A DNA stretch of 64,000 nucleotides from Bimastos eiseni (GCA_959347315.1 OY365810.1:12613597-12677596); one strand, 5' to 3'. Counted from the first letter of the stretch, positions 28,661-40,955 are shown. Numbers and translations are program-made. The notes: generated by a model not told the origin, from the sequence alone.

Positions 28661-28799
28661 AACTAAAGGAGTCCATCTATGTTACACGTTGTCGTTATTT
28701 TAACAGCTGTTCTTGTTGACGATATCCAGACGCATTTGACCAGCGATGCATTACATTCCGGATCTTCGTTGTTTCAATTTCAGCGGCTACATCATGAAG

Positions 28800-29341
28800 T
28801 CGTTCTTTGGATAAAAGGGAAAAAGGTTGAGAGAAGGAGAAAAGGAGGGGAGGAAAAAAAGAATGGGAATGACAAGAAGGTAGATGAGGTGGAAAAGGAC
28901 ATACGGTGGATCAAGAGAATGATGATAAAGAGGAAGAAAAACTGTCTGATAAGAATGGACAAAATAAGCAGAAGGAGCTGGATAAGGGGGACTAATGAGG
29001 ATGTGGTTACGGAGGAGAAATGGGACAAGGAATAGGAAGAAGAGGAGGTGCTGGAGTTGGAGGAAGAACAAGGGGAGGATGTTGAGGTCGTTTAAGGTGA
29101 ACTGAAGGGGAAGATTGTGAGCTGTGTCGGTCTGAGTAGGAGTAGAGTAAGGTAGCAAAAGACGGACTAGATTAAATAACAAGAAGAGTTGGATATGTTG
29201 GATATGCATGAGAATGAAAAAAGAGTAATGATGGAACATAGGATATCAAGTAAGAAAATGGGAAGGGTGGATACGGAAAAATTAGAATTGGCAGCGATAG
29301 AGAATAAGAAGTATTGATAGAGTCAATAAGAGGAAAAGTGG
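28800..29341. other. Purine-rich tract left of the assembly gap
   Basis: About 500 bases dominated by A and G on the + strand, without a short repeat unit. Lys/Glu-rich open frames here are compositional. Confidence 0.7.
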
Positions 29342-29541
29342 NNNNNNNNNNNNNNNNNNNNNNNNNNNNNNNNNNNNNNNNNNNNNNNNNNNNNNNNNNN
29401 NNNNNNNNNNNNNNNNNNNNNNNNNNNNNNNNNNNNNNNNNNNNNNNNNNNNNNNNNNNNNNNNNNNNNNNNNNNNNNNNNNNNNNNNNNNNNNNNNNNN
29501 NNNNNNNNNNNNNNNNNNNNNNNNNNNNNNNNNNNNNNNNN
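29342..29541. other. Assembly gap (200 N)
   Basis: Exactly 200 unknown bases. The purine-rich sequence on the left side may explain why assembly failed. Confidence 1.
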
Positions 29542-29859
29542 AAGGGAAGTACACAGAGTAGTCAAGGCAGTCACGTGTCAGCAGAAGCCATATTAGTTGT
29601 ACGGAGAAATGATCTGACGAGTCTGATTCGAACGAAGGACTTCATGTTGACTGAAGACCGTTTGAGATGAGCCTCCAGCGATGCACTCATTGCTCCGTCG
29701 CTCGATTCTGAATGCGCTGAAGCTGCCAAAAGCGAGCACGTCGCTTAAACGTTATTGAAAATTATTTTGAATATTCTATAATGCGCTCCTGTTAAGCTCA
29801 GCGCTGAGTAAACACTTATTTACGAGTGCTGAGTCGTATGATTTATCAGAGGATTTCTC

Positions 29860-30042
29860 AAGTAATGAGAGCGAGAGATAGAGAGAAAGAGACAGAGGGA
29901 GACAGAGCGAGACAGAGAGACAGAAACGCGCACACAGAGTGAGACAGACAAAGAGTGGCGGGGAATAGAGGATGTGTGTTCATCCGTCACAGAGTGAGAC
30001 AGACAAAGAGTGGAGGGGAATAGAGGATGTGTGTTCATCCGT
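29860..30042. repeat. (GAGACA) tract and 55-base tandem duplication
   Basis: GAGA/GACAGA sequence precedes two copies of a 55-base unit starting CACAGAGTGAGACAGACAAA at 29933 and 29988. The copies differ by about one base, so the duplication is recent. Confidence 0.9.
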
Positions 30043-32512
30043 CTGTGGTTATTGAACGCAGATACAGAAAATTGACATTCATCTGATCAACGAGTTTGAT
30101 GGACTCCTCCCTGCTTCAACTTCATCGACCTGACATTATGAAACAATCGTCTTACTGGAATACAGAACCACCAAAGGCATGATGAAGTATCGCATGCTAT
30201 TCTTGCGTGCCACTGCGTGGACTGCTGCATTTTCTACGGTGTTTCGTTCTACGCATATCCGACTGATCAGTGGTCACCGAATGTTCAAACTGTCTTAGAA
30301 TCTTTTAAAGAAAAGATTCATGACGTCAGATCAGCAACAATACAGACAAAAAACATTTTACACTTGCAACTGTACTCAGCTTTCTTCGCCCAAGCTCTGC
30401 ACTTGATCCAGCTTTTTTGAAGTCTTCTGGACAGATCAGCTATTATATAGCTCTACTATAACTGGCCAATTCAATAAAAATGGTTCAACAAGTAGCTCTC
30501 TGTCTCTGGTCTCGTTCATTTCTTCCTGACGCTCATGAATAGTTTTTTCTCTGGAAAAGTGTGTGCATATGTGGTTGTATATATAACTTATGTGTGCATA
30601 TGTGCAGATGTTCGTGTGGGTCTCTGTACATTTGACCATGTGTATCCACGCGACGGTCTATTTGGAACAATGGGATTATTGATGGCCATTGTTGTCTTTT
30701 GTCATTTAAGTCGCCTATCAGTTCGATCGATGGCTGAGCGTAAGACCGATCGAAGGGGTCGACTCCCATACTGCCTCCGCATCCTTCTCAAAGCCTCATC
30801 CTTCCCTGCTGCTGCTGCTGGTGGTGGTAGCGGTGGTCGCAGCCATCTGTCGGCTGATGTAGAGGATACAACCACCGTCTCTATAGCGTTAAGTCACTCT
30901 CTGACCGTCTCATGCACGCCTCGCTCGCATCAGGCGAAGATTAGCCGAAGCCACTGCCACATCCCCATCCTCTCTCTCTTACCATCCTCCTCCACGGCTG
31001 CTGCGATGATCGGTGCCATTAGATGGCATCGTCGTCTCAGAGAGATGCTTTATCAGCAGCAGGCGAGACTCTGAACTGCAGCGTCGGTCTCTGTTTCAAC
31101 AGTAGCAGCAGCAGAACGATCGTCGTGAGTTGTCATAAGTAGTCGACACCAAACTGAAAAAACGTTTTACACAGACATTCAGTACATACAGACTCACAGG
31201 TCTTCATTCACATCTAACTATATCAGCACAAGCTCAACCCACACGGATGCATTCGATCTTAATATATAGGCCTCACTTATAGACATAGCAACTTACATGC
31301 ACATAATATATTTAGAAATATATAATACATATATTATTTACATATAATTACATTACTGCCTATAAGCACAACACAAACATTGCTTCTATATTATATGCAT
31401 GCAATGTATCATATGCATGCATGTAAAAATAATGCATATACATGTAAACGTGCGCCTACACGTAAGCATAGATCATATCCATAGAGACATATATACATGT
31501 ATTTTACATACACAATGTACGCAAGCCTACGTTGTTCAGTTAGAATGTGTTACCTAGCAGAACGATGTCCGCTGCGAGGAGCGATATAACTTCATGTGTG
31601 AAGGTTCTATAGAGGTCGACGGCTTTCTCAGTTCTGCCTTCAAAGGACGTTTAATAGGCTGAAGACCTGACAGTTTCTCATTCATCTGTAACAGTCGGAG
31701 ACTTCATATCAGGGATACGTTATAAAATTGAAGAGACGACGACAGATGACGTGTTCTGTTATAGGGCGTCATCTGCATGCATCGAGCGTTGCTGTCTTAT
31801 ACCTGTTAGACGTTCATTACTTGGATTCTGCTTCTTAATTGCTATGGTTGATGGAAATATGGAGTTTAGTCTTGAGCTGAAGCAACGCCAATAGTTATGA
31901 GGACATCTATGTACATTTCCAGTTACTATTTCATTGAGTTCATAAAAATGGTCGCGTTCCACATTGGTTGATAGAAGATATAATGGAATCGAACTGCAGC
32001 AGTAAAATGAAGATGACATCGCGAAAATTCGGTTGGAAGATATTACGAGATACGAGATAGAAATTCTTCGTTCATCGATTTTGTCGCTATGCTGATGAAA
32101 GGAAGTGGTGGATAGCAGCGAATTTCCAGGATGTTTATTTTGAAATTTTATATAAGAGGCTAGCGTTAAAATGATCGCCTTGTCGTGTTCGATGCTATCA
32201 TCACGTGCATCATCGTTCTTTCTGACGTCATACGATGCGTCATTTGCAGTTCATCATCTCTTTTGGATCTCGTGGCTACTAGCGACATCTCTGGGCGATA
32301 TTTCAACAGAAAGTAGGTGACACGTTATTTTCAGCTTCGTGATTTCAGGTTATTATAGCAAGGTTCTTATGCTCCTCTGTCTCCATCCTTTGAACTACCC
32401 GTCATCTCTTGGTCCCGCTCAGTTCCTGTTCTATTTCTGTTTCACTCTTGTTCCTGTTAATATATTCTTCTGTTCCTACATTTTCCTGTTTCTGTCGCAT
32501 TGCTGTCTCTCA
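30043..32512. other. Intergenic stretch; one unexplained 179-codon ORF
   Basis: The open frame 30535-31074 (+) is the longest here that is neither a transposon nor a simple repeat. Its protein has an Ala/Gly run (AAAAGGGSGG) from GCT/GGT triplets and no recognised domain, and no splice context was established. CAG triplets occur at about 31098-31116. An (ATAC)-rich part lies at about 31260-31500. I regard the ORF as probably not coding. Confidence 0.3.
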
Positions 32513-32662
32513 CAGGGGCGTTCAGATAGGGGTTCGGAGGAAAATGCCTCCAATTTCAGATAATGGAGATATTTTTTTGAGTCTTATTGGGGAATATTTT
32601 GCCTTATTGATACTTGGGACTGGAGGTTTGCCTCCATCACTCAGGGTGGATTGACGCCCCTG
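32513..32662. mobile_element. MITE copy 1 (hAT-like ends)
   Basis: It begins CAGGGGCGTTCAGATAGGGG and ends GGATTGACGCCCCTG, imperfect inverted termini. It shares its body (TTTTTTTGAGTCTTA..., GTTTGCCTCCAT) with the copy at 33807-33925. The candidate 8-base target duplications GTCTCTCA and GTTCCTCC are diverged. Confidence 0.75.
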
Positions 32663-33059
32663 GTTCCTCCTGTCCCCATCTTTTGCCAATTCCTAGCTCC
32701 TCTCGTTTATGTCCTGCCCCGTCCTCTACTATTTCTATCCTTTTATGTTCCTGTTATTGTCCTGCTCTCTGCACCCTTCTTTCATCCACTCTATTCTGCC
32801 ATGCTGCCTTCGTCTGTAATCTGATTTGAAGAGAGCGATATCTGCTATCTGCAAGACGATCTCGAAGTCAAGTGATCGACTGTCGCAGGTACCCGTATGC
32901 GAGGCAGCCAAGGAATTCTAGAAATGAGCGATGTGATTAGATTCCTCGAAGGCGACGCAGCGCTGTTCATTTACTACTGTTTGTTCATCTGAACATAAGA
33001 GTAATCGTCTCTGTCTGTCGACATCTGTTCCGTTGCTTCATATGTCTCTGTCTGTGTCC

Positions 33060-33415
33060 TTGGGATTTCTCTCTCACTCTATTTCTCTATATATCTCGCT
33101 CTCTTTCTCTCCCTTTCTCTCACTCACTGACTCTCTTACTTTCTTTCTCAATCTCACTCACTCTCTCTTTCTCATCCTTACTATAGAGGTCTATGTCTCT
33201 CTCACACTCTCTCTCTCTCTCTGTCTCTCTCTCTCTCTTTATCTGTCTCACTCTTATTAACTATCTCTCTGTCGCTCTCACTCTTTATATTTCTGTCTAT
33301 CTCGTTCTATATCTTTCTTCCTTGCTCTTTCTCACCCTCATTCTCTTTCTCACTCTATCTCTGTATCTCTTCTTCTTTCTCATTCTCTCTCCTTCTCTCT
33401 TTCTCTGTCTCTGTT
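33060..33415. repeat. (CT)n-rich low-complexity tract
   Basis: CTCTCTCT and CTCACTCTCT dominate about 350 bases. The Ser/Leu-rich open frames are artefacts. Confidence 0.9.
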
Positions 33416-33485
33416 TCAATGTACGCCCGTTTTTCGTTCAACTTTTGCAGATATATGACAATATGTTTTGCTTTACTATTTTAAC

Positions 33486-33577
33486 TTGGTGGCCTATCGG
33501 TTAGAAACGTCAGCCCGTAACGTTCAGTGTGCGCTGAGTGAGCAGGTCGACCCTCGTCCGGGGAGTCACTTTGTAGG
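33486..33577 (+). mobile_element. tRNA-derived SINE, 5' part of an interrupted copy
   Basis: GGTGGCCTATCGGTTAGAAACGTCAGCCCGTAACG...GAGTCACTTTGTAGG corresponds to 57014-57105, including the A-box-like GGTTAGA and a degenerate B box. It stops at TGTAGG and resumes at 34343. Confidence 0.8.
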
Positions 33578-34342
33578 CGTGTAGGACAAAACCCCTCTGA
33601 CAAAAACCCCTCTGACAAAAACCCCTCTGACATAAACCCTGTGACATAATTCACCTGTTCTAGGCAGGACATTAATCCCCCCGGACAAAACCTCCTTCTT
33701 GCCCTAACTAGCTTCTGCCATTAAAAGCCATACCATGATAACTGACACTACTAAAACAGTCTGCACAGCATTGCAAGTGACACTCAGTACGACTATTAGT
33801 CTAACTCAGAGGCGTCCAGATAGGGGCAGAGGATATTTTTTTAGTCTTAGAGGGATATCTTGACTACCTGACACTTGGAACCAGGGTGTTTGCCTCCATA
33901 AGTTAGAGGGGTATTGACGCCCCTGGTCTAACTTATATAAAAAAATCGTGTCACAGATAACACACAATACGCTCTGCAAAGACTCACCTGACGCGTCTGA
34001 AAAAGCCGTGTCACAGATAGCCTAAGTATTACGCACAGTGTACATAGATCTATCATACATTAACAACAAAAAGACTTAGGCCCTAATTAACTGTTTGCTA
34101 TTTAACTATTGGACGACGATACCTGAGTGACCGCATCAGACTTTGAAATGACGCTTATGTCACATGCTTTACTTCAAACTTTAAAGTATACACACGTTTC
34201 TAAATAATAAAAGTAAAAAGTAATAAAAATTTATTATTAGGGGGCGGTTTTGTCCTACTTAGGGGGGTTTTGTCAGGGAGTATTGTCAGTGGGGGTTTTG
34301 TCAGAGGGAGGAGGTTGTCAGGGGGATTGTCCGCGACCATTG
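33578..34342. mobile_element. Non-autonomous TIR element with subterminal repeats, inside the SINE
   Basis: The left end carries GGACAAAACCCCTCTGACAA and two further CTGACAAAAACCCC units. The right end carries inverted counterparts (GGTTTTGTCCTAC, GGGGGTTTTGTCAG, GGTTTTGTCAGAGGG). TGTAGG flanks both sides (33572-33577 and 34343-34348), and the two SINE halves resume across it. No transposase frame is present. The exact ends are uncertain by a few bases. Confidence 0.75.
33807..33925. mobile_element. 119-base MITE copy 2 with perfect 8-base TSD
   Basis: It begins CAGAGGCGTCCAGATAGGGG and ends GGTATTGACGCCCCTG. GTCTAACT occurs on both sides, at 33799-33806 and 33926-33933. Eight-base duplications with CAG...CTG ends are typical of hAT-type elements. 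It sits inside the larger TIR element. Confidence 0.92.
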
Positions 34343-34480
34343 TGTAGGGACCTTGAGCAAGTCCTTTGCACACAATTGCTCTGCATCACAACTGCAGTTG
34401 CGTCGTCGAGGCATGTGCACTTCTGAGCACGACTTGTCGTGATAAAGCCCGTTATAAATGCCGAGTTGTATTGTAACTTA
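34343..34480 (+). mobile_element. tRNA-derived SINE, 3' part of the interrupted copy
   Basis: TGTAGGGACCTTGAGCAAGT continues the SINE body exactly where 33577 left off, followed by AACTGCAGTTGCGTCGTCGA and CACTTCTGAGCA. It matches 57104-57200. Confidence 0.82.
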
Positions 34481-35460
34481 ATTTTCTTCTGTCATTTTTC
34501 TTGCCCTCAGTCATCTTCTGCGATAGGTTCGGTCTATGCCTTGGGACATGTTTTTTCCCTCCGGTTCAGTTGATTCTTCTCTTTCACTGACACTGGGTCT
34601 GACACTTTATTCTTCTGTGAGCTTAAATTTTACATTTAACTAACGCTGCTTTCCACATTTTGCTTCTCTAGTTGCCTCTTTCAGGCCTACTTCCGGTGAT
34701 ACTCTTTCTCACTATTTGTGTTATGTAACTTCGTGCAATTCGTCTTTTTACTGCCGACGGTGCTATCTATTATTAGTCAACCTCACACGTACAGCTGCAC
34801 TTGAGTCCTCTTTCGCTCACCACTCTTTCATCCCCTCTCCCCCTCTCTCTCTCTCTGTGTCTCTCTCTCTTTCTCTGTCTCCCTCACTCTGTTTCTGTCT
34901 GTCTCCGTCTGCCTCTGTCTCTGTCTGTCTGCCTGTATGTCTCTCTCTCTCTCTGCTTCTATTCATCATCTTTTGTCTCGGTTGCTATTGCTGTTGCACC
35001 GTTTATACGGCTGCAGGTGTTTACGGAGTTCACCAATATATCATAGGCCTAAGATGAGGACGAAGAAGAACAAGGTGGAAGAGGTGGCAAAATAGGAGAA
35101 AAGGAAGGTGGAGGAGGAAGTGGAGTAGAAAAAGAAGATACCACAGCAGAAGAAAGAAGTCGCAGTAGCAGAAGAAGAAGATAAAGATGAAGTGCTCATT
35201 GTTATGTGGCAGAAACGTTTTTCTCGTTACGAAGCGTTTGACTGCTTTTGCAATATTCCCATCTCTTTAATCCACCTCACATCCTTTACTGCGCTCTTCA
35301 AACAAACTTGATTTTCTAGTTCCTCATCCTAGAACAGCAATGGTTCAGTCCCGGTCTTTTACCTCATTTGGTCCCTCTCTTTGGAGTGCGCAGTCTCTCT
35401 CTACTTGCTCTTAAATAATAGCTGAAAACCCTCCGCCTCCCTTACTTTCGTCAAACCTGT
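34481..35460. other. Intergenic with a (CT)n tract
   Basis: CTCTCTCTGTCT-type sequence runs at about 34835-34955 and a purine-rich GAAGAAG segment at about 35055-35185. No gene is supported. Confidence 0.5.
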
Positions 35461-37385
35461 TTTTTTTATTATTATTATTATTAAATTTGTAACGCGCACA
35501 AGGTCACACCTAAATGTGAATCTGAGGCGCGGATAGTCAGTCGCCAGGAGAAGATGCAATTAGATTTCCAAATCCTTGAAAGCCAAAGAGAAATAGTGAG
35601 TTTTGAGTCGCTTTTTGAAGGAAGGAAGTGAATTTGAGCTACGAAGAGAGAGTGGCAGTCGATTCCATTCCCTAGGAGCAGAGACATGAAATGCACGAGA
35701 GCCCATAACTGTTCTGCATCGTGGTTCAACTAAAAGACCTGTTCTTGATGATCGTAAGCAACGAGGAGGAATGTAAGGAGTTAGTAGAGCATGAATATAG
35801 GTAGGTGTACTGGTGATGATGGTTTTGTAGGTCAAACAAGCTAACTTAAATTTGATTCTAAATTCAACAGGGAGCCAATGCAGCTGGTGGAGTAGGGCAG
35901 AGGAGCATGTTCGTAGTGGGACACGTGGCATTACTCGAGCTAATGTATTTTGGATACGTTGAAGCCTTTTGAGTTCAAGGTCTGAGAGACCGACAAAAAG
36001 TGAATAGCATAATCGAGGCGAGAGGAGACAAGTGAGCAGGCTATAGTTTCAGACATATTTTGAGTTAGAGCCCACCTTATGTGACGTATTGTCCTGATGT
36101 GGTAAAAACAAGATTTACAAAGGCTTGTTATGTGAGGTCGAAATGTGAGCTTGCTGTCGAGGGTAACCCCAAGTGTTTTAACAGTCTGAAAGCGGCACAG
36201 CAGTGCCAGCCAGTTCAATGCTAGAGGGCAATAGGAAAGAACGCAGGCGTTGACATGAGCCAAATACAATTGCTTCAGACTTGTCTGGGTTTATGGCCAA
36301 ACCATTGAAACAGAACCATGCATATATGGATGAGAGGCATTCTTCCAGTTTCAGTTTACCAGACTGATCAGTGTGTGACAGAGCAATATGGAGCTGAGTA
36401 TCATCTGCATACTGTTGTAATTGAATTCCAAAGTGTTTAGCTATACGACTGATTGGGGAAGTAAAGACTGTAAATAATAACGGGCCGAGGACAGATCCTT
36501 GTGGGACTCCAGCAGTGCAAAGTGTGAGCTCCTACCGAGCAGATCCAATGCCCACCTGCTGATTGCGGTCAACCAGGTATGAAGCTAACCAGTGTAAGGC
36601 AGTCCCAGAGACACCAAAGCTTTTTGCAAGTCTTGCCAGGAGTAACTGGTGGTCTACAGTGTTAAAGGCTGCACTAAGGTCAAGACACACAGAGAGGCTG
36701 ACTTTACCATTGTCAATAGATGAGAAGATGTAATCCAGTGTAGAGACAAGAGCAGTTTCAGTGGAGTAGCCTTCGCGATATGCTGACTGGTAGGGACTGA
36801 AGTTGGGAGAGGAAGTAATGTGTCTCTTGATACGCATAAGAAAAAGACATTCAAGGATCTTGGAAATGTTATTGAGGTTGCAGATAGGTCTGAAGTTAGA
36901 CAAATTGCTAGTGTCTAAGTAATTGCTAAGTAAAGACGTGACTAAAGCAGATTTGAAGCATGAAGGAAAGCCCCCCTCAGCAAAAGATAGGTTGGTCAAG
37001 TGTGCAATGAGGTGAGAGAATACATCAGAACAAGAGACGATGAGTGATGTAGGTATGAAGTCCAATGCCGATGATTTAGGAACCATGCTTTTGAGAAGAT
37101 TAAGGACTTCAAAGAATGTGACAGGCGGTATGTCATCGAAGGCAGGGCCGGAGAATTCGGAGTCAAGCAGCAGGTCACTCCACACTAAATTAGCAGCACA
37201 TCTAGCAATTTTACATTTAAGGTCAATAATTTTGTTAACAAAAAATGCTGCAAAATTTGCACACAGAGTCTGATTTTCTGTGTCTGAGTGTTGGCAGTTG
37301 TTTCTATCCTTTGAGTGTAGAAGACGCTGAGCGATGCGCCATCGGTCCAGAGGATTCTCAGCACTTTCAAGTTGGCTGCAGAAAT
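35461..37385 (-). pseudogene. 5'-truncated LINE polymerase (CR1/L2/Jockey-like)
   Basis: Read on the minus strand, this is a retrotransposon reverse transcriptase missing its 5' half. The segment at 37185-36532 includes NFRPICNLNNISKILE, SPYQSAYREGYSTETAL and LDLSAAFNTVDH, which are RT finger and palm motifs. An in-frame TAG at about 36532 interrupts it, after which GVPQGSVLGPLLF and the catalytic QYADDTQLH follow. It then shifts frame to KTLGVTLDSKLTF (about 36180) and HWLPVEFRIKFKLACLTYKT (about 35870). The end is NSLPSFKKRLKTHYF and an (AATAAT)n-A tail at 35461-35485. Several lesions make it non-functional. The clade assignment is inferred from these motifs only. Confidence 0.9.
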
Positions 37386-38590
37386 ACGAGTTTCGTGAAT
37401 CGTTTACGAGTTTACTTGTTACACGGCAGTGTCGACGATAACACTGTCTATCCTCATCAAGTCCAGAATGTTTCTTCTCTCATAGCCTTGCGCACTGGAA
37501 GCGCCACAGAACTGTTCTCTGTAGGTCCTAAAACTAAGTGCGCTTTGCAAAATGTGTGAATTCAATACAAAGCAATTTATGTTTCAGATCAATTCTATAG
37601 CGCTATCTTTATGTCAAGACAATCACGAAAGCTCTGCGTAATTGACAGGTTAAGTCTGTGTGACATGTAATGTAACGAAATGTAAATGGTAATGTAAATC
37701 CTTCGAAAATATCTCATCGCCCACAAAAGACACGTCGTCACGGAGACCAATTTATTCACCGGCACTGTACCAATCATGTCAGCAATGGTCAATCTTCTCG
37801 GTTCGTTCAGGTGCCAGGTCAAACTCTCTGCGTGAACTTGATCGATCGTAAGCCTATGAGTAGGCTAAATCTGATGTTTGGATTCTGTATGTCTACGCCC
37901 GACGACTTTGAATATTTTCTTATAATGGCGGTGACTGATTGCGTCATTGTCAGGTCAAATCTATTATCTATGCAATTAGATATGAAAATTACCCCTTTAA
38001 AATGTACCATTTTAAAATGGAGAGACAGACTGTACCCTGTTAAAAGGGAGGGATAAACAGACAAACTTACGTGTTACATGAAAGGAGTGCGCCATTAGGC
38101 CTATTCGTGTACCAAATCGTTTTGACAGTGGCGTCAACAATAGCAATGGTAGGCCTACTTATAGACATTCTAATCTGATTCAACCTTGCCGATCTCAGAA
38201 TATATTGCCCACCTCAGAGACTAGTACACGGCTTGCCAGAGGTTGCAGTATATTCCAGTCCCCTGCGTCGCATTCTCGCTCTCCACGGGCCTGACCAGAA
38301 GACAGGTATATACATCAGCTGCCTGATCGCTGACAACCCTTGCCGTTGGCAGTCTTCCTGTAAAGCGAAGATTAAGACCAATATTCAGCAACAACCGTAT
38401 TAAACAAATACAGGTACAAATACGACATGACATTTCTCGTCTGACTACAAGAATATTGAGACCGATGCATTTAACGATAACAAGAATATACATATAACTA
38501 TCGCACCATTGAGTAGGAACTACTACCATTTGAACTAGAGCAGTGTATCATCATGAAGCGAGCATCAGAAAGCGCTCATATAGTATAGCA

Positions 38591-38620
38591 TGACGTAAGC
38601 ATGACGTAAGCATGACGTAA
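38591..38620 (+). promoter_or_regulatory. Three CREB/ATF-like TGACGTAA sites, 11-base period
   Basis: TGACGTAA starts at 38591, 38602 and 38613 within perfect CATGACGTAAG repeats. TGACGTAA is a CREB/ATF/CEBP-type half-palindrome. No adjacent gene start is known, so function is speculative. Confidence 0.4.
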
Positions 38621-39016
38621 GCACGAGGGATATAATTATGAGCCAGGAAAATTGAGTGTGGGACAGCGATGGATATTTATAGAATCGGGACAGCGAATTT
38701 ATTAAGACAATTGCATGGTACAATGTCCAGAAATTCTAGGTTAGGATAATAATAATTAAAAGAAGCTGAAATAGCACGAAGAAATGAGCCTCAAAATAGC
38801 ACTCAGCTTCTAGGAGGAATGCGTTAAACGTAGACACAGCAGCAGCCTAACAGAAAACAATACGAGCAGACAGACAAACAGCCAGACAGAGGCATATACA
38901 GACAAGGCAAGTACCCGCAAAGACCATGAGCCAGACCTAAATCTAGAACAATCCTCAGCTAAGGACTCGCAAGGACGCTGAAGGGCGGCCAAATGCGCTA
39001 TGCACTATGCCACTAT

Positions 39017-39114
39017 GCCAAATGCACTATGCCAAATGCACTGTGCCAAATGCACTATACCAAATGCACTGTGCCAATTGCACTGTGCCAAATGCACTGT
39101 GCCAAATGCACTAC
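39017..39114. repeat. 14-base tandem repeat (GCCAAATGCACTGT)
   Basis: Seven units begin at 39017, 39031, 39045, 39059, 39073, 39087 and 39101. They vary at two or three positions, mainly CTAT against CTGT. Confidence 0.95.
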
Positions 39115-40860
39115 GCCATCCACACTTCAAACGTCTAGTTGGTCTTGCTTTGTACTCTCTTCTACTGATGACCTTACTCGGATCACTCTCTGACGACCAT
39201 CCTGACATGGCTCCAGATATCACACTTAATGCCTGGTGCTGCGGTGCATTTCCAAACATGGCCGCCTTCATGAAGCACCGGAGCGAGATATGAGTACCTC
39301 CAGATAATTTTAGTGTGACAGATCTTGTCTTGACCTCTGTAGACACGTCGAGTTGACGATAAAGAATCCGGATATGACGAATTTGACATGTTTAAAAGCA
39401 AGCGTGTCAGCTTGCTTTGTTTGGCGAAGGTTTGAAAGGCGGTAAGAAATTTGATGATTTTCATTTACATATTCAACGATAGATTCATGAATATTGCCGT
39501 CTTCGTTGTCTGTTTGCATTTCCATCTGAATAATAATAAAGTCGTAAGTTGAGTCGCAGTCAGTAAATGGCGGCCGCTAGATGTCGTTTTCAATCACTAT
39601 AAGCAGCAATCACATTTCCATATGCTTGCCTTTTCATGTAACACTTGGACGTCCGATGTATTATTACGACAGTTGGAACGTATCAAAGATGTTGATTGTA
39701 TGAAGTGGCAGGAAACAGGGCCACGTACATGTACACACTATATATGCATACCTCCCGTATAGTTTATTGATCGCCTGGCTATCGCTGCCATTATTCAGTG
39801 AACGCAATAATAGTATTCCATCATTTTTCAGTCTATTTGGCTAACACATCACAATTAGTATCGGTTAAGCTTAATTCTCTGTCTCTTAGAGAGCAAATGC
39901 TTTAACTCATACTACCATATGTCAAATATAAAAATGACTTCTCAAGACAACTTAAAGTCGGGGCTAATTAAAAGAGGACTTCCTGTGTAACTTGCATTCG
40001 TGATCATCTTTTACATGACTGCAGAATTTTGACGGATGTTGCTTTGAAACGTGTAGACCTAGAAAGAAGACACACGCTTTTAGTTCATAGAAGGTTTGAA
40101 GCCATCAGAGGATGTTACCAAGACAGATGAACATGATCCATCAAATGCATGCTTGGGATCTCACATCTTAAGCCGAATATATATGAATATATATATATAT
40201 ATGAATATATATATATATATACATCAATGGAATGTTACAAGGGATCTTAGTCATCGAAAGCAGCTGAATAAGAATTCGAAGTTCCTGACAGAATCTGATA
40301 GCTTTGACACAAAATAGAGTTAATGTCTTACACATTGTCTTCGATACAAAGAGGAGTCGTAAAAATTAGGTAATATCAGTTATACCTTTAGCACATAGCC
40401 TACATAATAATGATATTATCTACGTGGATTTAATTATTTGTGTGTTATATGGATAGTTTTCTTACATGTATTTTGCCAAAGAAAATATGATCCTGTAAGC
40501 CATTTGTAATTGGGCGACGCGTGCCCCAAAATTATTTCCTGTCTTTACTTCAAGTTGCTGCAATACAACTGTATTCTCATAATTTTCCCTGCTTCCATAA
40601 TCTAGAAGTGCGCATGCACCCATATTATTATGGCAACAAAACAACAAAACATCGATGGGGCTACAATGAGTCACGTAAAAAATCCGCCTCAACACCTTCT
40701 TTACTCTCTCCTTCCCTGCAGCTTTATATCTGTCTCATTTTCTCTAATATCCATCTATCTATTGTCGACTTTTTGCTAGCACTCTCGTGTAGGTCAAAGG
40801 TCATCTGAAGGGTCAAGGTCACAGGGACGATTTACAGCAAATGCAGGGGCTCAACAGGCG

Positions 40861-40899
<39 letters not shown>

Positions 40900-40955
40900 A
40901 TGTGTGTGCGCGTGTATGGTGTGTGCGTGTGTGTTTGTGTGTGTGCGTGTGGCTA
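40861..40955. repeat. (AT)n(GT)n microsatellite
   Basis: ATATATAT is followed by GTGTGTGT with GTGCGTGTGTG interruptions, of the alternating purine-pyrimidine (Z-DNA-prone) type. Confidence 0.95.

Noticed and set aside
30535..31074. 179-codon open frame as a host gene
   Set aside because: No domain, no splice evidence, and Ala/Gly runs from triplet repeats. Kept only as a note in the intergenic entry.
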